Made by a program: the position numbers and the translations under genes | The notes under the pieces: generated by a model | Database searches by the model: none | What the model was told of the DNA's origin: nothing | Seen by the model: only the letters and a program-made list of their open reading frames with translations | Shown: positions 8,588 to 18,055 of the stretch, one piece after another | How positions within the stretch are numbered: position 1 is the stretch's first letter | How the letters are laid out: every line of letters starts with the position of its first letter | From: Chloroflexota bacterium | GTDB lineage: Bacteria > Chloroflexota > Anaerolineae > Caldilineales > Caldilineaceae | DNA: 27,114 bases | Reading direction: 5' to 3' | Assembly (NCBI GenBank): GCA_003577005.1 | Contig: QEUW01000146.1 | Location: 1-27,114, forward strand

Positions 8588-9742
8588 ATGGACTTCAGCC
8601 TCACACAAGAACAAAAGATGATCCGCGACCTGGCGCGCAAGTTCGCCAGCGAAGAAATTCTCCCCCACACCCGCCAGTGGGAAAAAGAACACGCCTTTCC
8701 GCGCGAGCTGCTCTACGAAATGGGCGAGCTAGGCTTTCTGGGTGTTCCCATCCCTGAAGAGTACGGCGGGGCCGGGCTCGACTTTATCGCCGAGGCCATC
8801 GTCTTTGAGGAGATCGGCTATGCCGATTCGAGCGTGCGCACGACCCTCTCGGTGCAGATGTCGCTGGTCGAACTGACGATCCTCAAGTGGGGGGCGGAAG
8901 AGCACAAACAACGCTATCTGCCCAAACTCTGTAGCGGCGAGTGGCTGGGCTGTTTTGGCCTCACCGAACCCAATGCCGGTTCGGATGCGGCCAACCTCCA
9001 GACATCAGCCCGCCGTGAGGGGGACGAGTGGGTGCTCAACGGCCAGAAGGTCTGGATCAGCAACGGCACCTGGGCCGACCTGGCCATCATCTTCGCCCAG
9101 ACACAGCCGGGCAGCAAACACCGGGGGATGGTTGCCTTTTTGGTCGAAACCAACACACCCGGGTACCAGGCGCGCAAGATGACCGGGAAGCTCGGTCTGC
9201 TGGCCAGCGATACGGGCGAGATCTTCTTGGACAATGTGCGCGTCCCCGATAGCAACCGGCTGGGCAACGTGGGCGAGGGCTTCAAGGTGGCCATGAGCGC
9301 GCTCGACAATGGCCGCTATGGGGTCGCCAGCGGCTGTGTCGGAACGGCGCAACGTGCGCTTGATGTTTCTGTTCGCTATGCGAAAGAGCGTGTCGCCTTC
9401 GAACGACCCATCGCCGGCTTCCAGCTTGTGCAGGATATGCTGGCGCAGATGAAGGTGGACACGGAAGCGGCCCGCCTGCTTGTCTACCAGGCCGGCTGGG
9501 TCAAAAATCAGGGGCAGACCAGCACTGTTCCCGTCTCCATCGCCAAGCTCTTTGCCACCGAGGCGGCCAAACGCAACGCCGATATGGCGATCCAGATCCA
9601 CGGCGGCTACGGCTATTCCGATGAATACGAGCCGGAACGTCTCTGGCGCGATTGTCGCGTCGCCAGCCTTTATGAGGGGACGTCACAGATCCAAAAGCTG
9701 ATCATCGGGCGCGACCTGACCGGGATTTCGGCGTTTGAGTAG
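8588..9742 (+). CDS. Acyl-CoA dehydrogenase
   Basis: A 384-residue FAD enzyme introducing an alpha,beta double bond into acyl-CoA and passing electrons to ETF. Landmarks: N-terminal helix MDFSLTQEQKMIRDLARKFA; GCFGLTEPNAGSD (FAD/substrate signature); KVWISNG; RVAFERPIAGFQLVQ; and IHGGYGYSDEYEPERLWRD near the C-terminus. The catalytic base is predicted to be E363 in LYEGTSQIQ, the position used by short/medium-chain type enzymes and not the isovaleryl type. Length is standard. AAAGG precedes the ATG at 8588; an out-of-frame ATG sits at 8583. It probably acts with the CoA-transferase upstream. Substrate chain length is not readable. Confidence 0.93.
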   Translation: MDFSLTQEQKMIRDLARKFASEEILPHTRQWEKEHAFPRELLYEMGELGFLGVPIPEEYGGAGLDFIAEAIVFEEIGYADSSVRTTLSVQMSLVELTILKWGAEEHKQRYLPKLCSGEWLGCFGLTEPNAGSDAANLQTSARREGDEWVLNGQKVWISNGTWADLAIIFAQTQPGSKHRGMVAFLVETNTPGYQARKMTGKLGLLASDTGEIFLDNVRVPDSNRLGNVGEGFKVAMSALDNGRYGVASGCVGTAQRALDVSVRYAKERVAFERPIAGFQLVQDMLAQMKVDTEAARLLVYQAGWVKNQGQTSTVPVSIAKLFATEAAKRNADMAIQIHGGYGYSDEYEPERLWRDCRVASLYEGTSQIQKLIIGRDLTGISAFE

Positions 9743-9754
9743 GGAGAAAGCAGC

Positions 9755-9792
9755 AACACAGAGAGCGCAGAGGTAGCACAGAGCACACAGAG
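9755..9792. repeat. Degenerate CAGAG word array after the acyl-CoA dehydrogenase gene
   Basis: Roughly 9-base spaced words CAGAGAGCG, CAGAGGTAG, CACAGAGCA, CACAGAGAT fill most of the 68-base gap before the next gene. Unlike most other arrays here it has no matching inverted arm. It resembles in style the octamer array at 7069-7147 (GCAGAGAC words). Confidence 0.55.
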
Positions 9793-9810
9793 ATTTTTCA
9801 AGAAATACCT

Positions 9811-11043
9811 ATGCAGGCGACTTTTGATGTGACGTGTGCGATCCCGCGTTCGGGGCGCACGTTTGAGAATATTCTGGCGCGCTTTCGGGCGTTGGGCGCC
9901 GACTCCCGCGAGGTGGAGCAGATCCTCGATATTACGGCGCGCAGCAAAGCGTTGAGCAGCACAGATTATTGTGAAGCGGCGCGCTTTCTGGACGCGGCGG
10001 TGCGCGAGATCCCTTGTTTTGGCCTGTTTGTGGACCGCAAACGCCGCCACCGCCCTTATCGCGTCGGCTTTCTCGGCCACGAGTGGACCTTCGATGGGGT
10101 GCGGGTGCGCGTCGAGGGCGAAGAGCCGCACAACGGGTCATCGCTCATCCGGCTGGATGAAATCGACTGCGCCGTGGTCGGTTTAGATGAACTGCTCACC
10201 ATGACCCAGTACTATCTGGGCGACCCGACGGCTGTCACCAAGTGGGGGATGTATAATTATCATCTCGACAAACCCACCGACATTCGGATTGCCGGTTCGG
10301 CGCAGTTGACGCGCTACAACCCGGTGCTGCGCCAGGACGTTCAGGATATTGTCGGTTTTTTCCTCATCTCCAAGCCGAGCAGCCGTTTTCATGCCCCAGA
10401 GGCCGAACCAACGGGCAGAGGACGCCGGCGCAGCCAGCCCTACCCGCGCGATTTTCTTGCTCACCTGGAGCGCGATGGCCGCCGGGTCTTTGTCAAGGGG
10501 CGCTATCAGGGTGTGGTCGCCACCGCCTACCCAGAACTAAAGGTTGTGCCGGTGGAAGATGTGGAGGATGCCGTTGTCGAAGAGGGGCCGGGCAGCGTCG
10601 GGCTGGAGGTGGTGCAGACGGGCAATACACTCAAGAACAAAGGGCTGTTGCTCCACGGTGCGCCCCTCTTTCTCTCTGAAAGCCTGTGGGTGGCCGACTA
10701 CCGTCGCTATCTCAAGAACGAGGCGCTCCAACGCTTTATCCAGCACGTAGAGCCGGTGGGTTATTTCGACGATGAGCGCATCCGCCATTTTGCCCTCTGG
10801 TATCTGGCGCTGGAGATCAACCTGGGCGACACCTGGATCAACCGGCCGCCGGTCACGACGCTCTTTTGTGAACAAAAAGATGTCAACCATGGTCTGCGCC
10901 CCTATCGCCTGCAAACCCGCTACTGGCGGCCCGATGACAATTACAAACAAGATGAAGCCATCGCCCTGGTTGAGCGTTCACGGCTCAAATTGAGAGACTA
11001 TTACGAACGCTACAAAGCCGAGTTGGGGAACAGCCTGGTGTAG
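9811..11043 (+). CDS. Divergent HisG (ATP phosphoribosyltransferase)-family protein with C-terminal extension
   Basis: A 410-residue protein built like HisG but much longer and divergent. It opens with VTCAIPRSGRTFENILARF, comparable to the HisG start (LRIALPKGRL-). DCAVVGLDELL parallels the HisG 'DLGIVGKDVL' strand. KGRYQGVVATAYPELKVV parallels 'RIATKYP'. LEVVQTGNTLKNKGLLL (about residues 264-280) matches the HisG PRPP-binding loop 'VDIVETGxTLxxNGL'. An extra ~110 residues follow, rich in aromatic and charged residues. HisG makes phosphoribosyl-ATP in histidine synthesis, but no his gene is nearby and the protein ends only 19 bases before mtnP. A PRPP-using reaction on a purine is a possible inference, not shown. 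The start has no strong Shine-Dalgarno; TTTTTCAAGAAATA precedes it. Confidence 0.65.
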   Translation: MQATFDVTCAIPRSGRTFENILARFRALGADSREVEQILDITARSKALSSTDYCEAARFLDAAVREIPCFGLFVDRKRRHRPYRVGFLGHEWTFDGVRVRVEGEEPHNGSSLIRLDEIDCAVVGLDELLTMTQYYLGDPTAVTKWGMYNYHLDKPTDIRIAGSAQLTRYNPVLRQDVQDIVGFFLISKPSSRFHAPEAEPTGRGRRRSQPYPRDFLAHLERDGRRVFVKGRYQGVVATAYPELKVVPVEDVEDAVVEEGPGSVGLEVVQTGNTLKNKGLLLHGAPLFLSESLWVADYRRYLKNEALQRFIQHVEPVGYFDDERIRHFALWYLALEINLGDTWINRPPVTTLFCEQKDVNHGLRPYRLQTRYWRPDDNYKQDEAIALVERSRLKLRDYYERYKAELGNSLV

Positions 11044-11062
11044 GATTATTTGAGGAGGGTCA

Positions 11063-11950
11063 ATGAATGAGATAGTTCGCTTTGGCGTGATCGGCGGGAG
11101 CGGAATCTACCAGATGGAGATGTTGGCCGATGTCGAGGAGGTCGAGTTAACGACCCCTTTTGGCGCGCCCTCAGATCGCTATATCCTCGGCACCTTGCAT
11201 GGACAGCGGGTGGCGTTCTTGCCTCGCCACGGACGCGGCCATTTCATCAGCCCCACCCGGCTCAACCAGCGGGCGAATATCTACGGATTTAAGATGCTCG
11301 GGGTCGAGTATCTCATCAGCGTGAGCGCCTGTGGCAGCCTGAGGGAAGGGATTGCGCCGGGTCACATTGTCATCCCCGGCCAGTTGTTTGACCGTACCAG
11401 TAACCGCGCGCTCAGCTTTTTCGATGACCCAGCAGCAGGCACCGGCGGGCTGGTCGCCCATGTGAGCGTGGCCGAGCCATTCTGCTCCTTTCTCAGCGAC
11501 ATCTGCTACCAGGCTGTCGCCGAAACCGGCAATCCGGTCCACCAGGGGGGCGCCTTTATCACCATCGAAGGTCCACGCTTCAGCACCAAGGCCGAGAGTG
11601 AAGTCTACCGAGGGTGGGGGATGGACATCATCGGCATGACGACCACACCCGAAGCGCAACTCGCCCGCGAAGCCGAGATGAGCTACGCCGTCATGGCGCA
11701 TGTGACCGATTACGATGTGTGGCATGAAAGCGAGGGACCGGTCACGGTAGAAATGGTGGTGCGTACGCTGCTCCGCAACGCCGACGTCGCCAAAACCGCG
11801 GTAGCCAACACCATTCGTCTGCTGGCCGGCGCTGGCCCCTCGCCCCAGCATGGTGCCTTGCGCGATGCGATCATCACCAATCGCCAGATTGTGCGGCCCG
11901 AGGTGGTGGAGAACCTGCGCTATATTGTCGGCAAGTACTTTACAGCTTAG
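11063..11950 (+). CDS. mtnP: S-methyl-5'-thioadenosine phosphorylase
   Basis: A 295-residue enzyme splitting methylthioadenosine with phosphate into adenine and methylthioribose-1-phosphate in the methionine salvage pathway. Motifs: GVIGGSGIY (phosphate-binding, residues 8-16), LPRHGRGHFISPTRLNQRANI, SVSACGSLREGIAPG, IEGPRFSTKAES, MDIIGMTTTPEAQLARE and the base-recognition segment VTDYDVWH. The Asp and context of that segment favour 6-aminopurines (MTA) over guanosine/inosine. Length fits the trimeric MTAP family. A strong GAGGAGGGT ends 6 bases before the ATG. It is separated by 19 bases from the HisG-family gene, so the two are almost certainly cotranscribed. The adenine product would be a natural substrate for a phosphoribosyltransferase. 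Confidence 0.93.
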   Translation: MNEIVRFGVIGGSGIYQMEMLADVEEVELTTPFGAPSDRYILGTLHGQRVAFLPRHGRGHFISPTRLNQRANIYGFKMLGVEYLISVSACGSLREGIAPGHIVIPGQLFDRTSNRALSFFDDPAAGTGGLVAHVSVAEPFCSFLSDICYQAVAETGNPVHQGGAFITIEGPRFSTKAESEVYRGWGMDIIGMTTTPEAQLAREAEMSYAVMAHVTDYDVWHESEGPVTVEMVVRTLLRNADVAKTAVANTIRLLAGAGPSPQHGALRDAIITNRQIVRPEVVENLRYIVGKYFTA

Positions 11951-12033
11951 CGGTGGTAAGACAGAACACGCCGGCGATCCCAGGGCGATGCTTGACGCAC
12001 TTGTTTTGGGATCCACCCTACGAGCGCTCAGAT

Positions 12034-12062
12034 TTGGCTTTTTTGTTTGGCTGCGGTATACT
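12034..12062 (+). promoter_or_regulatory. Sigma70-type promoter of rpmG
   Basis: TTGGCT (12034-12039), exactly 17 bases, then TATACT (12057-12062). Transcription is predicted to begin near 12069, giving a leader of about 65 bases before the rpmG ATG. The box match and the terminator behind the gene support a single-gene unit. Confidence 0.65.
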
Positions 12063-12133
12063 AAAGAATGTTGTCATAATTTGAACTTAACAGCGCCCAT
12101 CGCGCTTTGTCTTACCAGGAAGGAGCACCGATC

Positions 12134-12295
12134 ATGGCCAAGAAAGGACCGCGCGTCCTCGTCAAGCTGCGCAGCACCGAGAGCGCACACATGTACCTGA
12201 CCGAGAAGAACCGCCGTAACGACACCAACCGGCTGGAGTTACGCAAGTATGATCCGACCTTGCGGAAGCACGTAATTTATCGCGAAACCAAATAA
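12134..12295 (+). CDS. rpmG: Ribosomal protein bL33, zinc-independent form
   Basis: A 53-residue large-subunit ribosomal protein starting [17 protein letters not shown] and ending HVIYRETK, matching bL33 over its whole length. There is no cysteine at all, so this is the C-minus paralog that does not bind zinc. The start is the ATG at 12134, preceded by AAGGAG about 9 bases upstream. An in-frame ATG at 12107 lies upstream of that ribosome binding site and is not the start. It is flanked by its own promoter and an intrinsic terminator, and is not part of the secE-nusG cluster as in many bacteria. Confidence 0.96.
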   Translation: MAKKGPRVLVKLRSTESAHMYLTEKNRRNDTNRLELRKYDPTLRKHVIYRETK

Positions 12296-12318
12296 TTGTT
12301 CCCATCCAAGCAACAAAC

Positions 12319-12355
12319 GAGGCGCAGGGGTTGTGTTACCCTGCGTCTCTTTTTT
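12319..12355 (+). terminator. Intrinsic terminator of rpmG
   Basis: An 11-bp stem, GAGGCGCAGGG pairing with CCCTGCGTCTC (one G-T pair), loop of 9 bases, followed by six T. It begins 24 bases after the rpmG stop. Confidence 0.88.
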
Positions 12356-12658
12356 GCCGGGCTCAGTGCTCCCGCGAAAATTACGCAGCATGTAGCCGAC
12401 ATGACGATAGGATGCGGAACCGCAGATGATATGGCATCGTCGTATCAACGTACGAATACAGTAGGTGTTTGCGCCTTTTCGTAGGTTGACAACGGGCAAA
12501 ATATTGATTATTGGTATGGCGGCAATAGAGTCCAGTGGTGCGATACTTGTAGGGCCTGCCCCTGCTGTTTACACAAACGCAGGAACGGCTCAATCGATTG
12601 GCCTCGATTCAAGCCGCAGTAAGCGATGTACCGTTTCATACCAGGCAGAGAGATGACC
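12356..12658. other. Intergenic stretch with no recognised gene
   Basis: About 300 bases between the rpmG terminator and the SH3 protein. A TTGACA at 12486-12491 is followed at 17 bases only by TATTGG, a poor -10, so promoter assignment for the downstream gene is uncertain. Short frames here have no recognisable product and no convincing ribosome binding sites. Confidence 0.5.
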
Positions 12659-14389
12659 ATGCAACGAATGAGACCCTGGCTTGTCCTGGCGCTTCTGGTG
12701 GCGACGCTGCCCCCGTTTTGGCACACCCACAGCGCAATTGCGGCCAGCCCCTTGCAGGCCGAATCTGCGGCCGGTGGGGTTCAGGCGGCAATTGACACCG
12801 GCCAACCGGCGCTTACCCCGATTGGGAGCACTGAACAGGTGACGCCAACCGTCCGTTCGCCGCAGCCGACGATCCGCTCCCCGCTCGGGACAGTGACGCG
12901 CACGATCTTTTCCCAGGCCGCCGATTCGATTACTGTAACCCTCGATGTAACGGCCACGCAACCGGCAGTGACGAGTACCGCGGCGCCGCTGACCGAGACC
13001 GTACAGGTGACCCCGACGGCTACGCCAACGGCTGCCCCAGCGCCCACCGAGTCCGCTTCGCCCACCCCAGCCGGCCCGATTGAGGGAACGATCATCGCCA
13101 ATCGCACGCAGGCGGAGGTCCAATTTTTTGTCGAAGGCCAGACCTATACGCTCTCCCCGCTCCGCTCGCAAGGGCTGGCGCTGCCACGCGACACGGCGGT
13201 GCTCAATCTTTTCAACTGTGACACCAGTGCATCCCAGAATCAGACCGGCTGTTTCTGGGACCCCTACCTTTTGAACCGCGATGGTTTCTACGAAGTGGTC
13301 AGTGGGCAGGAAGCGGGGAAGACGGTTGGCCTTGTGTTGCAAGAGGTAGGCGCACCCCCTGTCAACCAGATCTGGGTGCAGAATCGGATCGGAACACAAG
13401 AACTGGTCTTCTACGACAGCGAGGAATACACGCTGGCGCCTTCCGCCGTGCAGGAGTTTGTCGGGCAACCCGAGCTCCCCATCACTTTGTACGTGCGCAG
13501 TTGCCTGGAGGTGCAGGAGCGTACCGTTTGTGAGTGGCGCCCTCAGAGCGTAGATACGGGCGTTTACTATGCGATGGTCGAACTGGCGACACCGGGCACG
13601 CTTCCCGGTAGCCGGCTGCAAACGGTACAACTTCAACCGGTTGTCGGCTCGACGCAGACCGGCCCCATCCTTGAGACGCCGGCTCAAGTCGTCTGTACGG
13701 TGCTGGTGCCCACGCTGAATGTCCGTAGCGGGCCGGGGCTGGAGTACGAGATCATCGAAAAGGTGCGTGGCACGGAAAGCCAGCCAGGGAGTCTGCTGGT
13801 GATCGGTCGTGACGCCACCGGCCAGTGGCTGGCTGTGGATGAGCGGATCGCAGATGGTGGTTGGGTAACCGGCAGCGCGAGTTTCGTTACCTGCAATGGC
13901 GACATCGCTGCGCTCCCAGAGACCGAGATCAAAGATGGGCGGCTTGCAGCCACACCCGCCCCCCCCACCACGACAGGTAGCACGGCCGAGACCGAAGCGC
14001 AACCGCCCCCTGTAGCCGACACTCAGGTGGATGCTGGGGAAGAGACCGCGTCCGAAGCAACTGCGCCGGCCCCCAGCACACCGATCACAACGACAATCCC
14101 AGAGGGGCAGGCGCTGCTGATCGTCAATAACGGTTTTGACCAGGTCGTTCGTTTTACGCTTGACCAGCGCCATCGAGTTGAAGTGGGGCCGAGCGAGTTC
14201 GACCTGCAACCCGGCCAGTCGATTTCAATTGCCGTATTCCCAGGTCAGGTTGCGTTTAGCGCCAGCACGCCCTGGCGCGGGCTCTCGGGCAACGCCGATT
14301 TCTTTATCGACAGCAAACAGTCGCGCGTGCTGTGGTTGACCTTTGTCCCCGACCCGGACGGCTCCGGCAACTGGCTGTTGGAGTACTGA
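12659..14389 (+). CDS. Secreted bacterial-SH3-domain protein with three internal repeats
   Basis: About 576 residues. I place the start at ATG 12659 because GGCAGAGAG lies just upstream and the signal peptide (RMRPWLVLALLVATLPP, cleavage after HSAIA) begins at once. ATGs at 12626 and 12653 are alternatives. A Thr/Pro-rich stretch reaches about residue 140. Two tandem modules (about 143-217 and 236-309) share NR-x-E-V/L-F-Y/F then YTLSP/YTLAP, and a Cys pair followed by a GFYEVV/GVYYAMV strand. A bacterial SH3 domain follows at about 342-407 with the diagnostic LNVRSGPGLEYEII. After a second Thr/Pro linker, residues 483-550 look like a third module copy without the Cys pair. It is probably a cell-envelope or extracellular binding protein; the ligand is unknown. 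Confidence 0.8.
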   Translation: MQRMRPWLVLALLVATLPPFWHTHSAIAASPLQAESAAGGVQAAIDTGQPALTPIGSTEQVTPTVRSPQPTIRSPLGTVTRTIFSQAADSITVTLDVTATQPAVTSTAAPLTETVQVTPTATPTAAPAPTESASPTPAGPIEGTIIANRTQAEVQFFVEGQTYTLSPLRSQGLALPRDTAVLNLFNCDTSASQNQTGCFWDPYLLNRDGFYEVVSGQEAGKTVGLVLQEVGAPPVNQIWVQNRIGTQELVFYDSEEYTLAPSAVQEFVGQPELPITLYVRSCLEVQERTVCEWRPQSVDTGVYYAMVELATPGTLPGSRLQTVQLQPVVGSTQTGPILETPAQVVCTVLVPTLNVRSGPGLEYEIIEKVRGTESQPGSLLVIGRDATGQWLAVDERIADGGWVTGSASFVTCNGDIAALPETEIKDGRLAATPAPPTTTGSTAETEAQPPPVADTQVDAGEETASEATAPAPSTPITTTIPEGQALLIVNNGFDQVVRFTLDQRHRVEVGPSEFDLQPGQSISIAVFPGQVAFSASTPWRGLSGNADFFIDSKQSRVLWLTFVPDPDGSGNWLLEY

Positions 14390-14432
14390 ACAGAGGATCG
14401 GCTCGCTTCCACGCCAAAGATTTATTGTCTAT

Positions 14433-14484
14433 AGACATAAGAGAGGGAGGGGCTCGCGTGGGAGGCCCTCCCTCTCTTATGTCT
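14433..14484. terminator. Perfect 19-bp hairpin at a convergent gene junction
   Basis: AGACATAAGAGAGGGAGGG (14433-14451) and its exact reverse complement (14466-14484) around a 14-base loop. It lies between the ends of the plus-strand SH3 gene (14389) and the minus-strand lipoprotein (14578). It probably ends transcription from both sides, although neither side has a long T-run. Confidence 0.6.
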
Positions 14485-14577
14485 CTGCCACCTTCCCCAA
14501 CTGCGTGACGAAAGATCGTGGATCTACACCTGTTGACCTCTCTGCTCCCTCTATGGTCCGTGATCGGGCAGACGATA

Positions 14578-15324
14578 CTATTCTTGACGATAGCGCACGT
14601 ATAGCTCGCGCGTTATCTCATCGGCCGTCAAGTCGAAGACGGCGGGCGGCCCCACCGGACGGCGCTCTGCGTCAATCAGCTGGATCTCCCAGCGACCGCT
14701 CTGCGGTTCCACGAAAATGATATTCATATTGGTAAAACGGGTGAACGGGCCTGGCTCCGTCCGTGTGACATCGGGTGCGCCGCCCACCGACACTTCATCG
14801 ACGACTAGCGGAGTACCGTTGTGTGTTACCAGGAGGCTATATCCCTCCAGGCCAAACTCGGCCGGCGAGTAGACATAGAGAAAGATGCGCACCACGTTGG
14901 GCGCCAACGAGTCGGTAGGAAACTTTTCCGCTGCTTCCAACACAAAGGAGTAGGCTGGGGCAGGTGTGGGAGACGGCTCAGGTGTGTCGGTGGGTGTGGC
15001 CTGGACCTCAGGTGTCGGCGTGTCGGTTGGTAGTGGCGTAGCGGTTGGCAGAGGTGTGGGTGCATCCGCAACAGGTACGGGTGTTTCGGTGGGTGGTGGA
15101 GCATCCTGCCCTTGCTGTTCGCTGGGCGCCTGTTCAACTGGCACCCCACCTAGCGGGGTCGGCGTCCAGGTTGGAACAGGGGTGCGAGTGGGTATTTCCC
15201 GCTCATCCCCACAACCGGCGACAAGCCAAAGAGCTACGACGAGGACAAGCAGCAAGGGCAGGCGAGATGGCGTCTGTGACCTGATGCCGAACTGCGCAGC
15301 GGGATGATCTACTGGTTTCACCAC
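14578..15324 (-). CDS. Thr/Pro-rich lipoprotein of unknown function
   Basis: About 248 residues from a GTG start at 15324. The frame extends upstream to an ATG at 15483, but the GTG (followed by a second GTG at 15321) has GAGGAGG 11 bases upstream and sits right before the signal peptide. The hydrophobic run LPLLLVLVVALWLVAGC ends in lipobox LVAGC. A Thr/Pro stalk follows (TPVPTWTPTPL, then repeated PTPLPTATPLPTDTPTP), then a ~120-residue globular C-terminal domain (EKFPTDSLAPNVVRIFLYVY to the end) resembling an immunoglobulin-like or carbohydrate-facing beta domain in composition only. Anchoring in the cell envelope is expected from the lipobox. I do not recognise the C-terminal domain. Confidence 0.78.
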   Translation of the reverse strand: MVKPVDHPAAQFGIRSQTPSRLPLLLVLVVALWLVAGCGDEREIPTRTPVPTWTPTPLGGVPVEQAPSEQQGQDAPPPTETPVPVADAPTPLPTATPLPTDTPTPEVQATPTDTPEPSPTPAPAYSFVLEAAEKFPTDSLAPNVVRIFLYVYSPAEFGLEGYSLLVTHNGTPLVVDEVSVGGAPDVTRTEPGPFTRFTNMNIIFVEPQSGRWEIQLIDAERRPVGPPAVFDLTADEITRELYVRYRQE

Positions 15325-15514
15325 AAGAAACCAAGCCTCCTCAACGTGTTCTGTGATGGTAATTAATTGGGACTGGCGCCCCAACTCAGCGCAGGCGCCA
15401 ATCCCCCAACCGAAGTTAGCTAGTTCGTGTTGCCGGGCATGCTTTCGGAGGCGTATGGTAACGCAACTGGCGGGCGATGGCAAATAAATTTACGGCAAAT
15501 AGTTGACGGTTTGC

Positions 15515-17329
<1,815 letters not shown>

Positions 17330-17486
17330 GGGAAGAACCCCTTTCACAGCAATGGCTGACAAGCAGAGTTGTTTGTTCGTGGGCGGGTTCGCCCACTCAG
17401 CAGCGGGCCGATGCATACTGCCGGCAGGCAGCTACGACACCATCCACACCGGTCTACACTGGTGTGGTGGCTGCTGATGCTCTGTT
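17330..17486 (-). promoter_or_regulatory. glmS leader between ribozyme and start codon
   Basis: About 157 bases of untranslated leader. It holds two further possible stems: CCACACC/GGTGTGG (17444-17450 with 17461-17467) and GTGGGCG/CGCCCAC within about 17380-17397. The ribosome binding site AAAGGGG lies about 10 bases before the ATG. No open frame is convincing in it. Confidence 0.5.
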
Positions 17487-17729
17487 CCACTGCCGGCGCC
17501 TTTGTGCAGCCGGTTACCGGGCTGTTTTTAACGCCAGCTTATCTGGGGTTGGTGGGAGGGAAACAGTTGCATCGAAACGGGCGTTTCGATGCTGGGCCAG
17601 TGGCTGTGGCCCAGGGGCATCCGCTGATCTCTCGATTTTCCCAGTGTGGCGCCTGCGCGTCACACGGTTAGCCCGGCCGTACAGCCAGGAACCCCCTTCC
17701 TCGTCACCCGCATATGCGGGCCATGCGCT
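17487..17729 (-). ncRNA. glmS self-cleaving ribozyme (GlcN6P-responsive), expanded near P2
   Basis: On the minus strand, in order: cleavage-site context A/GCGC (cut between 17729 and 17728); a P1 palindrome CCCGCATATGCGGG (17720-17707); invariant TGACGAGG (17706-17699); GGGGG of P2; an unusual insertion of about 55 bases; the core ATCGAGAGATCAGCGGATG (17636-17618) followed by CCCC closing P2; P3.1 hairpin GCATCGAAAC/GTTTCGATGC (17592-17569); and a P4/P4.1 unit GCTGGCG-TTAAAA...CAGCC/GGCTG-CACAAAG-GCGCCGGC (17538-17492). P3 closes as CCACTG with CAGTGG. The order and conserved cores match the Thermoanaerobacter-type glmS ribozyme as I know it. In other bacteria GlcN6P triggers cleavage and message decay. 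One oddity is A where C is usual after GCGC. Confidence 0.82.
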
Positions 17730-17940
17730 CGTTTCCCTGTCTATTTGGGCAGCTCGATAGGCTCTCCTTTCGCACAATGCCGGTGGCTGTCAAAATGGAT
17801 GGTCGATGCCTGACACCAGTTTTGGCGGATAGAGCGGATTTGCACAGATACGAATTGACAGGAATCCGCGCAGGTCAGCCTTTCTGTCATATCAGCCGTC
17901 TATCTCCGCCCTTTAGAGTTGCCGCGCCTCATTCTACAGA

Positions 17941-17969
17941 TTGACCGGTCTCCCGGTTGTGCATATAAT
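17941..17969 (+). promoter_or_regulatory. Promoter for the sixA-HAD pair
   Basis: TTGACC (17941-17946), 17-base spacer, perfect TATAAT (17964-17969). Expected transcription start is about 17976, giving a leader of about 80 bases to the ATG at 18056. Confidence 0.72.
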
Positions 17970-17994
17970 AGGGGAGCCGCTCGCGCCCTGTCAA
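17965..17994 (-). promoter_or_regulatory. Promoter for glmS, overlapping the opposite promoter
   Basis: On the minus strand, perfect TTGACA (17994-17989), 18-base spacer, TATTAT (17970-17965). Its -10 lies on the same bases as the plus-strand TATAAT, so both directions share one AT-rich melting region. The transcript would start near 17958, about 230 bases before the ribozyme cleavage site. Confidence 0.62.
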
Positions 17995-18055
17995 GTCGGT
18001 TTCATTGCAGATCGGTTACAAATCTGTAGAAGAGTCACCCTAGTGAGCTTGCCTG

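Noticed and set aside
12465..12656. Small plus-strand frame of 63 codons before the SH3 gene
   Set aside because: No ribosome binding site, no recognised motif, overlaps the leader and start region of the next gene.
12590..14209. Long minus-strand open frame (539 codons) opposite the SH3 protein gene
   Set aside because: Arg/Gly/His-rich composition without recognisable motifs; the plus strand has a signal peptide and an SH3 domain. It is an antisense shadow in GC-rich DNA.
14941..15200. Repetitive Thr/Pro coding sequence considered as a DNA repeat element
   Set aside because: Repetition follows the codons of a Thr/Pro stalk in a lipoprotein and is explained by protein function.
17369..17944. 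Several short plus-strand frames in the glmS leader region
   Set aside because: They lie antisense to the ribozyme and leader and show no protein-like conservation motifs or ribosome binding sites.
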